A stretch of 64,000 nucleotides of DNA from Arthrobacter sp. zg-Y769 (GTDB taxonomy: Bacteria > Actinomycetota > Actinomycetes > Actinomycetales > Micrococcaceae): positions 62,001 to 126,000 of the forward strand of contig NZ_JAJJOE010000014.1 in assembly GCF_020907405.1 (NCBI RefSeq). The letters run 5' to 3'. The first letter of the stretch is position 1. Each line of letters opens with the position of its first letter. Shown here in pieces: positions 53,503 through 61,500 of this stretch. Both the position numbers and the translations under genes were made by a program. A model generated the notes under the pieces. That model made no database searches. It saw only the letters and a program-made list of their open reading frames with translations, and was not told the origin of the DNA.

Positions 53503-54228
53503 TCAGGGGTGTTGCCCGGGTGCGGTGTTCTCGCGGGGCAGGTAGGGGCGCCAGCCCACGGTCGATTCCACCATGACGGCGTACGCGGCTTCGCGGTCCC
53601 GGGTTTCCAGGGCTGCGGTCATCCGCGTAAAGAATGCCAGGCGGGCACGAAGGCCTTCTTCGGTCAAGGCACGGCTCATGGTGGAGACCGGCACCCCTTC
53701 CCGTTCCAGGATGTCCAGCAGCGCACCGAAGACCGGGCGCAGCAGGGCGTTTGGTGATAAAGAGAGCACGTGTCTTTGATAGTTCGTGCATGCCCTCATG
53801 AAGCCGTCTATGTCCCAGGCTTCAATCGCCTGTTCCATCTGGCCCAGGTGTTCGCGCAACCGGGCTATGTCGGCCATGGTCGCGTGGTCCAGGGCATCCG
53901 ACACCACGAGCGGATCGAGGGTATTGCGCATCCGCAGCGCCTCAGCCACGCTGGGGTCGCCGGTGTCCAGGGTCATCAGCTCGCCGCCGAGGCGGCCCAG
54001 GACGGTCCGTTCAACAGCAAAGATGCCCCCGCCGGGCCCTCGCCGGACCTCCACGGCGCCTCGATCCTGCGCGATTTTGAGACCCTCGTTGAAGGATCCG
54101 GAAGACGCCCCGCTCCGTTCCCTGAGCTCATCCTTCTGTCCCAGGCGTGCCCCGGGCTGGGAACTCTCGGAAAGGGATGACAGCAGGGCAGCCACGTCAT
54201 GGGCGCGACTGCTTGGTTGGATCGACAT
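53503..54228 (-). CDS. FadR/GntR-family transcriptional regulator
   Basis: This 241-residue regulator has an N-terminal winged HTH (GARLGQKDELRERSGASSGSFNEGLKIAQDRG, given in part as DELRERSGASSG and VRRGPGGGIFAVE for the wing) and a C-terminal FCD ligand domain (EALRMRNTLDPLVV, with His/Asp residues able to bind metal or carboxylates). ATG 54228 has GAGGGTCGG upstream; the frame to 54333 runs through the operator region. It is divergent from the monooxygenase operon and is the likely regulator of it, responding to a substrate or acyl intermediate (inferred). Confidence 0.9.
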   Translation of the reverse strand: MSIQPSSRAHDVAALLSSLSESSQPGARLGQKDELRERSGASSGSFNEGLKIAQDRGAVEVRRGPGGGIFAVERTVLGRLGGELMTLDTGDPSVAEALRMRNTLDPLVVSDALDHATMADIARLREHLGQMEQAIEAWDIDGFMRACTNYQRHVLSLSPNALLRPVFGALLDILEREGVPVSTMSRALTEEGLRARLAFFTRMTAALETRDREAAYAVMVESTVGWRPYLPRENTAPGQHP

Positions 54229-54312
54229 CCGACCCTCTTTCTGCCCGAGGAGTTCGAGCCGCTCGGATTGCCCCTTGACGGGGGTGTGCACCCAGTCTAG
54301 GCTCCAATTCAT

Positions 54313-54328
54313 AGTGATGAATATCACT
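54313..54328. promoter_or_regulatory. Operator palindrome for the FadR-type regulator
   Basis: AGTGAT-GAAT-ATCACT is a perfect inverted repeat in an AT-rich island (about 54305-54360) between the divergent regulator and monooxygenase genes. TATATT at 54334 can be part of a promoter. The island contrasts with its GC-rich surroundings. Confidence 0.55.
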
Positions 54329-54410
54329 TTCATTATATTTTATTGGGTTGTCCTCACTTATTTGGGTCGAGGCACTGTTTCCACCCGAGTACATCCTTCA
54401 AGGGAGAACG

Positions 54411-56801
54411 ATGACCGAGGTAACAAAGCACGTAGATGTCCTGATTATCGGAGCCGGCCTGTCCGGTATTGGTGCCGCCGCGCATCTCGTCAGGGAGTGT
54501 CCCGGCAAGCGGTACGCCGTCCTGGAATCACGCGGTGCCATTGGCGGGACCTGGGACCTGTTCCGCTACCCCGGCATCCGCTCCGATTCGGACATGTACA
54601 CCTTCGGCTACTCCTTTAAGCCATGGAAGGAGCCCAAGGCGATCTCCGAGGGGGAGTCGATCAGGCGCTACGTCGAGGAGACCGCCGACGAATACGGAAT
54701 CACCAGCCACATCCGGTTCCACCACCGGGTGCTGTCAGCGGACTGGTCCACGGCCGACGCGCTATGGACCGTGACCGCAGAGCGGACGGACACCGGGGAG
54801 ACCGTTGGATTTACCGCCTCGTGGGTCATCGGTGCCACCGGGTACTACCGCTACGACGAGGGCTACCGCCCGGCGTTCAAGGGCGAGGAGGGCTTCCGCG
54901 GCCAGATCGTGCACCCCCAGCACTGGCCCAAGGATCTTGATTACACGGGCAAGCGCGTGGTTGTCATCGGCAGCGGCGCCACCGCTGTGACACTGGTCCC
55001 GAACATGGTCGAGAAGGCCGCGCACGTGACCATGCTGCAACGCACGCCGTCGTACATCGCGGCCGTGCCAACCGTCGATCCCCTGTCCGATGTGCTCCGG
55101 CGCGTACTTCCGGCATCCCCGGCCTATTCCGTCCTGCGGTGGAAGAACTGGCTGAACCTGCACCTGCGGTACACACTGAGCCGCAGCAGGCCCGACATGG
55201 TCCGCGCCAGGATCCGCCGGGACGCCATCAAGCTGCTCCCCGCGGGGTATGACGTGGATACGCACTTCAACCCGCCCTATAACCCCTGGGACCAGCGCTT
55301 GTGTGCGGTCCCTGACGGCGACTTGTTCACGGCACTGCGTGGCGGCAAAGCCTCGATCGTCACCGGCGGCACCCGGACCTTCACTGAGGACGGGATCGAG
55401 CTTGAGTCCGGCGAGCAGCTTCCCGCCGACATCATCGTGACTGCCACCGGGCTGAACCTGCAGTGGCTGGGCGGCATGACATTGAGCATCGACGGCGGGA
55501 AGGTCAACGTCGGCGAGCGGTTCGCCTATAAGGGCATGATGATCTCCGGCGTGCCCAACCTGAGCGTGGTCTCGGGGTACACCAATGTTTCCTGGACCCT
55601 GAAGGCCGATCTGATCAGCCGCTACGCCTGCCGCCTTCTGCAGCATTTGGACGCGAACGGGTATGCCAGTGCAACCCCGCTCACCCCCACGGATGAAACT
55701 CCCCATCCTTTCCTCGACCTCGACGCCGGCTACATCCGGCGGGGAGTGGACGGGATGGCCAAGCAGGGTTCGCGGGTGCCCTGGCGGCTGCACCAAAACT
55801 ATCTGTTGGACATCCGGCTCTTCAGCGGCCGGCGGCTTGAGGACGGGACCCTGAGCTTCCAGCGCAGCGACGGCGCCCAGGTCCCGCCGCCGGTGCCGGC
55901 AGAGGGGCTGAACAGTCCTCATACTCAGAGAGTCATGGCGGGGGGAGGACAGGTCCGGTACCGGGACGAGGGGGAGGGCACCCCGGTCGTGCTGGTGCAC
56001 GGAATCGGCCGCAGCCTCGAGGACTGGACCGAGCAGCACGAGTTGCTCGCCGGCCACGGGTACCGCGTCGTAAGCGTCGACCTGGCCGGCTTCGGTGAAT
56101 CCGCGCCGCTGGGCGAACCGTACTCACTCCCGGCCCTGGCCCGCTTCCTGGAGGCCTTCCTGGACTCGGTGGGTATCTCCTCACCCGCGCATCTGGTGGG
56201 CAACTCCCTCGGCGGAGCCGTCGCGATGCAACTGTCACTGCAGTCTCCCGGGCGGGTGCGCAGCCTCGTGCTCGCCGGCAGCGCCGGCTTCGGCCGCGAG
56301 GTCGCCCTGCCGGTCCGGCTGATGTCGGTCCGGCCGTTGGGCAAACGGCTCCTGGGCAGGCCCAGTCCGGCGTCGGCGCGCCGGCTCGAGCGCAACCTCT
56401 TCCACGACCCTGCACTGGTCACGGATGAGAGGGTCAGCCGCGGATTCCTTCTGGCCTCGAGGCCGGACGCCGCCCGTGTCTTCCTGGACACCGCTGCGGC
56501 ACTCGGCACATTCCGGGGTTCCCGCGAGGGCTGGCGCGGGGAGTTGATGGCCGGAGTCGCAGCGCAGCGTGTGCCGGCCCTGGTCGTGTGGGGTGACAAG
56601 GACAGGATCTTCCCGTTCGCCCACCTCGCCGCCGCCGGCCGGCACCTGCCGCAGGCCCGCACGCACGCCTTCCGGGACACCGGGCACATGCCGCAGATCG
56701 AGCGGGCCGAGGAGTTCGCGAGCCTCATCCTCGGCTTCTGGGCCGAGGCGCCCCTCCGGTTCTCACCCGCTGGTGAAGGTGACTTCACCGCATCCCGCTG
56801 A
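54411..56801 (+). CDS. Baeyer-Villiger monooxygenase fused to an alpha/beta-hydrolase
   Basis: This is a 796-residue two-enzyme fusion. Residues 1-490 form a class B flavin monooxygenase: FAD motif GAGLSG (14-19), GTWDLFRYPGIRSDSDM, the Baeyer-Villiger fingerprint FRGQIVHPQHWP (from F162), NADPH motif GSGATA, and ATGLN near the end, most like EthA/MymA-type enzymes. Residues about 509-785 form a complete alpha/beta-hydrolase: LVHGIG oxyanion region, nucleophile S599 in GNSLGG, D731 in WGDKDRIFP and H759 in DTGHMP. All catalytic residues appear intact in both halves. The predicted action is ketone to ester, then ester to acid plus alcohol. AGGGAGAACG precedes ATG 54411. The order of steps and the substrate are inferred. 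Confidence 0.9.
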   Translation: MTEVTKHVDVLIIGAGLSGIGAAAHLVRECPGKRYAVLESRGAIGGTWDLFRYPGIRSDSDMYTFGYSFKPWKEPKAISEGESIRRYVEETADEYGITSHIRFHHRVLSADWSTADALWTVTAERTDTGETVGFTASWVIGATGYYRYDEGYRPAFKGEEGFRGQIVHPQHWPKDLDYTGKRVVVIGSGATAVTLVPNMVEKAAHVTMLQRTPSYIAAVPTVDPLSDVLRRVLPASPAYSVLRWKNWLNLHLRYTLSRSRPDMVRARIRRDAIKLLPAGYDVDTHFNPPYNPWDQRLCAVPDGDLFTALRGGKASIVTGGTRTFTEDGIELESGEQLPADIIVTATGLNLQWLGGMTLSIDGGKVNVGERFAYKGMMISGVPNLSVVSGYTNVSWTLKADLISRYACRLLQHLDANGYASATPLTPTDETPHPFLDLDAGYIRRGVDGMAKQGSRVPWRLHQNYLLDIRLFSGRRLEDGTLSFQRSDGAQVPPPVPAEGLNSPHTQRVMAGGGQVRYRDEGEGTPVVLVHGIGRSLEDWTEQHELLAGHGYRVVSVDLAGFGESAPLGEPYSLPALARFLEAFLDSVGISSPAHLVGNSLGGAVAMQLSLQSPGRVRSLVLAGSAGFGREVALPVRLMSVRPLGKRLLGRPSPASARRLERNLFHDPALVTDERVSRGFLLASRPDAARVFLDTAAALGTFRGSREGWRGELMAGVAAQRVPALVVWGDKDRIFPFAHLAAAGRHLPQARTHAFRDTGHMPQIERAEEFASLILGFWAEAPLRFSPAGEGDFTASR

Positions 56802-56850
56802 CCGGATGCCCCTAAGACACCCGTCCCCAAAACGAAAGCAGACACACGAC

Positions 56851-58383
56851 ATGCCCAGCCTTCAGAACTTAGGAATCGGGTCCTGGCCGCGCCGGCGTGC
56901 GATGCTGAGCCCCGATCGGGTTGCAGTGGAGTTCGAGGGCACAGCGCTGACATTCGCACAATTCGCTGCTCGGGTGGAGGCACTCTCTGCCTGGCTGGCC
57001 AGTCAAGGGGTCGGTCCGGGTGACCGGGTGGCCTACTGGGGCGTAAACCATACGGCACTGCTCGAGACCTTGTTCGCCACTACGCGGATCGGGGCGGTCT
57101 CCGTGCTGGTCAACGCCCGCCTGGCGCCCGCAGAGGCGGAATATATCCTGAAGGACAGCGGTGCGCTCGTGCTGTTCTTCGGACGGGAGCAGGCCGAAGC
57201 CGCCAGGATGATCGCCGGGAGGATCCCCGCCGGTGTCCTGGTGGACATCGACGGCACCGGGACGGCAGGAGCTGCATACGGACAGCTGCCGGCTGATTCA
57301 CGGCCGGTGCCGGAGGTCAACTGCGGCCTGGAGGATCCGGCGGTGCTGATGTATACCTCCGGCACTACCGGCCGGCCCAAGGGTGCGCTGCTTACTCACG
57401 GCAACCTGTTCTTCAATGACATCAATGTCCTCATCGATTCGGACATCCGTCCTGACGAGGTGTGCCTCGCGGCAGCCCCGTTGTTCCACATCGCCGGGCT
57501 CAACGGGCTCGTGCTGCCGACCTTCCTCAAAGGCGGCACAATCGTGGTGCACCGGCGGGTGGAGCCGGAAGCCATCTTCTCGGCAATCCAGGATCGAGGG
57601 GTGACCAGCATGTTCGCGGTGCCGGCGATGCTCGATGCCCTGGCCCACCATCGCCTGTTCAGTACCACAGACCTGTCATCGCTGCGGAATATCGTCGTCG
57701 GCGGGGCACCTGTACCCGAACGCATCCTGCGCAGCTGGGCTGAGCGGGACGTGGCTGTCCAGCAGGGCTACGGTCTGACCGAAACAGCTCCGGCGGTGCT
57801 CAAGCTGAACGCCGGAGACGGGATCCGCAAGGCCGGCTCCGCCGGCAGGCCGCAGTTCCTCGTCGATGTGCGCATCGTCGCTCCGGGCGGTGAGCCTGCA
57901 CGTCCGGGGGAGATTGGGGAAATCCAGACTCTGGGACCCAACGTGATTCACGAGTATTGGCAACGCCCCGAAGCCACCGCTGCGGCGTTTACCGGAGGCT
58001 GGTTCTGCACCGGGGACGCAGCGGAGATGGATGAAGAGGGCTATTACTGGATCAGGGACCGGTACAAGGACATGTATGTTTCCGGCGGAGAGAACGTGTA
58101 CCCGGCGGAGGTGGAGACAGCGTTGCTGGACGTCCCCGGTGTCGTCGAAGCGGCCGTCGTCGGGGTGCCCGACGAACGATGGGGCGAAGTCGGCAAGGCA
58201 TTCATTGTGCCCGATCAACGCGTTGGGATCATGAGCGGTGAGGACATTCGCAAGGCGGTGGCTCCTGTCCTGTCCCGGTTCAAGATCCCTAAGTACATCG
58301 AGTTCATCGACCAGATGCCCCGCACCTCCACCGGCAAACTGCTCAAGACGGAGCTGCGCAGCCGCCGGGGAGTTTCCGGATGA
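56851..58383 (+). CDS. AMP-dependent acyl-CoA synthetase (FadD-like)
   Basis: This 510-residue ligase of the ANL family activates a carboxylic acid to its CoA thioester through an acyl-adenylate. Motifs: YTSGTTGRPKGALLTHGN (P-loop), QQGYGLTETAP, GWFCTGDAAEMDEEGYYWIRDR in part as FCTGDAAEMDEEG, and catalytic Lys in RTSTGKLLK. Length fits medium-chain or aromatic acyl-CoA ligases. ATG 56851 is preceded by a weak GAAAG; 49 bases separate it from the fusion gene, so one operon is likely. It would activate the acid released by the fused hydrolase. Confidence 0.92.
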   Translation: MPSLQNLGIGSWPRRRAMLSPDRVAVEFEGTALTFAQFAARVEALSAWLASQGVGPGDRVAYWGVNHTALLETLFATTRIGAVSVLVNARLAPAEAEYILKDSGALVLFFGREQAEAARMIAGRIPAGVLVDIDGTGTAGAAYGQLPADSRPVPEVNCGLEDPAVLMYTSGTTGRPKGALLTHGNLFFNDINVLIDSDIRPDEVCLAAAPLFHIAGLNGLVLPTFLKGGTIVVHRRVEPEAIFSAIQDRGVTSMFAVPAMLDALAHHRLFSTTDLSSLRNIVVGGAPVPERILRSWAERDVAVQQGYGLTETAPAVLKLNAGDGIRKAGSAGRPQFLVDVRIVAPGGEPARPGEIGEIQTLGPNVIHEYWQRPEATAAAFTGGWFCTGDAAEMDEEGYYWIRDRYKDMYVSGGENVYPAEVETALLDVPGVVEAAVVGVPDERWGEVGKAFIVPDQRVGIMSGEDIRKAVAPVLSRFKIPKYIEFIDQMPRTSTGKLLKTELRSRRGVSG

Positions 58384-58404
58384 GCATGCCCGGCAAAATC
58401 GTGC

Positions 58405-58665
58405 CTAGCCGCCGGCGAAGGGCGGCAGGATGTCCACCACGTCGTCCGCCTGCAGCAGCAGATCGGGATTCCGGGCGGCGGTTTCATTGACCAGGAACGT
58501 ACTGCGCGCAATCACCGTGGCCAGCGCCGGGACGCCGTTCCCCTGTGACGGGTACCGGGCGGCAAGCTTTTCCGCCAGCTCGGCCAGCGTCAGCGGCCCC
58601 TCATCCAGGTGTTCTTCTTCTGTGCCGGCTGCTGCCTTCGCAGCGCCGAAGTATCGGATCAGCAC
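58405..58665 (-). CDS. moaD: Molybdopterin synthase small subunit MoaD
   Basis: This 86-residue ubiquitin-like protein ends in FAGG; the terminal GG is thiocarboxylated and donates sulfur to molybdopterin. The N-terminal LIRYFGAAKAAAG and VNETAARNPDLLLQADDVVDILPP are typical. GTG at 58665 follows the moaA stop without a gap, so it is coupled to moaA. The large subunit MoaE is not in this window. Confidence 0.92.
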   Translation of the reverse strand: MLIRYFGAAKAAAGTEEEHLDEGPLTLAELAEKLAARYPSQGNGVPALATVIARSTFLVNETAARNPDLLLQADDVVDILPPFAGG

Positions 58666-59823
58666 TTAGCCGCCTATCGCGCTCATGGTTCGTTCGGGCT
58701 GGACATAGTCGGAGTCGCCGAGTCCGGCGTGGCCCATGCCGTGGGCCTTGGGCTTGCCCCACATGGCTTCCTGCCAGCGGCGGACGACGGCGTCGTCGTC
58801 CACACCGCTGCGCAGCAGCGCCAGCAGGTCCGTTTCCTCGTGGGAGAACAGGCAGCTGCGCACTTTCCCCTCTGCCGTGATCCGGGTGCGGACGCACTCG
58901 GCGCAGAAGGGTTCGGTGACGGAGGCAATAATGCCCACCGTCCCGACGACGGTTGCCGGATCCGCATTCCGGCGTACCTCCCACCGCTGGGCGGGGGCGC
59001 CGCCGCGCTCCCGGGGGTCCGGCGTCAGCACGAAGTCCCGTTCCAGCAGCGTTCGCATCTCCAGGGCCGTGATCATCCCGTCGCGGGTCCAGCCGTGGTC
59101 GGCGTCCAGCGGCATCTGCTCGATGAACCGCAGTTCGAAGCCGCGGCTGACCGCCCACTCCAGCAGGTCGGGTGCCTCGGCGTCGTTGATGCCGCGCATC
59201 AGCACGGCGTTGATCTTCACCAGCCCCAGGCCCACGCGGGCGGCTTCCTCCACGCCGCGCAGCACCCGGTCCAGGAACGGGCGGCGGGTGAGCTGGGCAA
59301 ACGTGTCCGGGTGCAGGGAATCCAGGGACACATTGATCCGGGTCAGGCCGGCGTCCTTGAGGGCCTGGGCCTTCTTGTCCAGGCCGAGGCCGTTGGTGGT
59401 CAGGGAGATGGGCAGCTCCGGGTGGTTGGCACGGATGCCGGCCACGATGTCCACCAGATCCGCACGCACCAGCGGCTCACCGCCGGTCAGGCGAAGCTCC
59501 CGCACACCCAGCCGGTCCACGCCAAGGCGGACGAGGCGGATAATTTCATCCCTTGCCAGTACCTTGTCCCGCGCCAGCCAGTCGAGTCCTTCCGCGGGCA
59601 TGCAGTACGTGCAGCGCAGGTTGCATTTATCCGTCAGGGACAGCCGCATGTCGGTGGCGCGCCGGCCGTAGCGGTCCAGCAGCCCGTCAGCGGGGGTAAG
59701 CGCGAGCGGCGACGCGGGAGGGGGCAGGGGTAGAGCGGAAGAACCCCCGGCCGCCGGGGCCTCCGCTGCGCTGATTTCTGATGTACTGGGGGAAGGGCTG
59801 ATTCTTCCCAGCTGTGTTCCCAT
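58666..59823 (-). CDS. moaA: GTP 3',8-cyclase MoaA
   Basis: This 385-residue radical-SAM enzyme starts molybdenum cofactor synthesis from GTP. The SAM cluster is C67-x3-C71-x2-C74 in DKCNLRCTYC; the second cluster motif is CAECVRTRITAEGKVRSC (short of the family CxxC-x13-C), and the protein ends in the double Gly needed for activity. GGEPLVR and SLTTNG are further motifs. A Pro/Ala-rich N-terminal extension of about 45 residues is unusual. TAACCT at -12 to -7 before ATG 59823 gives a possible leaderless promoter. Confidence 0.95.
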   Translation of the reverse strand: MGTQLGRISPSPSTSEISAAEAPAAGGSSALPLPPPASPLALTPADGLLDRYGRRATDMRLSLTDKCNLRCTYCMPAEGLDWLARDKVLARDEIIRLVRLGVDRLGVRELRLTGGEPLVRADLVDIVAGIRANHPELPISLTTNGLGLDKKAQALKDAGLTRINVSLDSLHPDTFAQLTRRPFLDRVLRGVEEAARVGLGLVKINAVLMRGINDAEAPDLLEWAVSRGFELRFIEQMPLDADHGWTRDGMITALEMRTLLERDFVLTPDPRERGGAPAQRWEVRRNADPATVVGTVGIIASVTEPFCAECVRTRITAEGKVRSCLFSHEETDLLALLRSGVDDDAVVRRWQEAMWGKPKAHGMGHAGLGDSDYVQPERTMSAIGG

Positions 59824-59829
59824 TCCTCG

Positions 59830-59855
59830 AGGTTACGCCCTTTCACAGTTAGGCT
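59830..59855. promoter_or_regulatory. Back-to-back leaderless promoters of moaA and modA
   Basis: TAACCT (59835-59830, minus strand) lies at -12 to -7 of the moaA ATG, and TAGGCT (59850-59855, plus strand) lies at the same distance from the modA ATG. Only 38 bases separate the two start codons, so any regulator bound here would act on both genes. Confidence 0.5.
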
Positions 59856-59861
59856 CTATTA

Positions 59862-60653
59862 ATGCGCTTTGTTCTCCGGGTCCGCCGGACCCTGGCAGCG
59901 TGCGCCGTGGTGGTCCTTGCCGCTTCTACAGCAGCATGCGCCTCCACCGGATCCACCGATACTGCCAACCGCGGCGGGGACGGGATTACCGTCTTTGCGG
60001 CGTCCTCGCTTACGGACGTGGTGGAGACCCTGAATGCTCAGTACGACGGCGGCGGGCGCCTGCGCATCAACGTCGGCTCCAGCAGCCAGCTCGTGGCGCA
60101 GCTGCAGTCCGGCGCGAAGGCGGACGTGGTGATTACCGCCGACCTCGAGGCGCTGAAACCCCTGCGGAACGGGCTGGACCGCGAGACGGTGCTGGCCACC
60201 AACCCGCTGGTGCTGGCCCTTGCCGCGGGCAACCCTGCCGGGATCAGAGTGTTACGCGATGTTGCGTCCGACGGCGTGCGTGCTGCCCTGTGCGCCCCTT
60301 CCGTACCGTGCGGCCGGGCCGCGGAACGGGTACTGGATGCCGCCGGCGTGTCCGTGCCGGCACCGAGCCTGGAAGACAGTGCGAGGTCGGTGCTGACCAA
60401 GGTCTCCAGCGGCCAGGCCGACGCCGGGTTTGTCTACCGGACCGATGCCCTGGCCGCTGCGGGGACCGGCGTGACCCACCTGCCGCTGGAGGACCCCGAA
60501 CCCAACCGGTACCCGGCGGCGCTGACCGTCGAAGGGGCCGGCAACACCGAGGCAACAGCGTTTTACGAGTGGCTTACGGGTCCGGAAGCGGCAGGCATCC
60601 TCGCCGAGGCAGGGTTCGGCCCCGCGGACCCGGGGAACACCGATGCCCCCTAG
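59862..60653 (+). CDS. modA: Molybdate ABC transporter substrate-binding lipoprotein
   Basis: This 263-residue periplasmic-type binding protein is anchored as a lipoprotein (lipobox STAAC, Cys26). Family motifs: VFAASSLTDVVETL, GSSSQLVAQLQSGAKADV, and ATNPLVLAL; the C-terminal part has AFYEWLTGPEA. It binds molybdate or tungstate outside the membrane for ModB. The stop overlaps the modB start. Confidence 0.94.
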   Translation: MRFVLRVRRTLAACAVVVLAASTAACASTGSTDTANRGGDGITVFAASSLTDVVETLNAQYDGGGRLRINVGSSSQLVAQLQSGAKADVVITADLEALKPLRNGLDRETVLATNPLVLALAAGNPAGIRVLRDVASDGVRAALCAPSVPCGRAAERVLDAAGVSVPAPSLEDSARSVLTKVSSGQADAGFVYRTDALAAAGTGVTHLPLEDPEPNRYPAALTVEGAGNTEATAFYEWLTGPEAAGILAEAGFGPADPGNTDAP

Positions 60654-61500
60654 GATGTCCGAAACCCTCCGTGCACCGGCGTCCGGATCAACGTCCGCCC
60701 TGAGCCGCGAGGCGCGCGCCACCACCCCCGGCTGGCTGTGGATACCTGCCGGAATTGCCCTGCTCCTCTGCGCCGGACCGGTTGCTGCGCTGCTGCTGAA
60801 CGTCCCCTGGACCGGCTTGCCGGACCTGTTGGGCACCGACACCGCCCGCACGGCGCTGGGGCTCTCCCTGGCGACGTCCGCCGCGTCCACGCTGCTCTGC
60901 GTCCTGCTGGGGCTGCCGCTGGCCGTGCTGCTCAGCAAGCTCGAGGGGCCGTGGATCCAGCTGATGCGCGGGATCCTGCTGATCCCGCTGGTGCTCTCAC
61001 CCGTGGTCTCCGGTATTGCCCTGCTGTATTTCTGGGGCCGGCAGGGGATCGCCGGGAAGCTGCTGGGCACGGTGGGCCTGGACGTGGGGTACTCGCCGGC
61101 CGCCGTCGTTATTGTCCAGGTGTTCGTCTCCCTGCCCTTCTTCGTGGTGGCGTCCCTGAACAGCCTGTCGGCGGTGGACCGCGACCTCGAAATGGCAGCC
61201 GCCACCTCCGGGGCCGGTCCCACCGCAATCCTGCGCCACATCACCGTACCGCTGGCGCTTCCCGGCATTGTTGCCGGCACCCTGCTGGCCTTCGCCCGTT
61301 CGCTGGGCGAATACGGGGCCACCATCACCTTTGCCGGGAGCATCGAGGGGAGCACCCGGACCCTGCCGCTGCAGATCGAGCTGAGCCTGAACTCCAACCA
61401 GCCCGAGGCGGCCCTGGGCATCTGCCTGATGCTTATTGCCCTGTACCTGCTGGTCCTGCTGCTGGCCCGGGTCGCCACCGGACGGCTGCTGCCGCGGTGA
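60643..61500 (+). CDS. modB: Molybdate ABC transporter permease
   Basis: This 285-residue permease has about six transmembrane segments and the EAA loop EMAAATSGAGPTAILRHITVPLALPGI, given in part as EMAAATSGAGP, for contact with the ATPase. GYSPAAVVIVQVFVSLPFFV and GEYGATITFAG are family motifs. The ATG at 60643 overlaps modA by 11 bases; the ATG at 60655 is the alternative start. The GTGA at its stop overlaps the next gene, which is not the expected modC. Confidence 0.93.
   Translation: MPPRMSETLRAPASGSTSALSREARATTPGWLWIPAGIALLLCAGPVAALLLNVPWTGLPDLLGTDTARTALGLSLATSAASTLLCVLLGLPLAVLLSKLEGPWIQLMRGILLIPLVLSPVVSGIALLYFWGRQGIAGKLLGTVGLDVGYSPAAVVIVQVFVSLPFFVVASLNSLSAVDRDLEMAAATSGAGPTAILRHITVPLALPGIVAGTLLAFARSLGEYGATITFAGSIEGSTRTLPLQIELSLNSNQPEAALGICLMLIALYLLVLLLARVATGRLLPR

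Noticed and set aside
60738-61496. An N-terminal extension of the molybdoenzyme frame back to 60738, giving 776 residues.
   Set aside because: This part lies fully inside modB in another frame and is Arg/Pro/Gly-rich without membrane segments; the GTG at 61497 overlapping the modB stop gives a sensible start.
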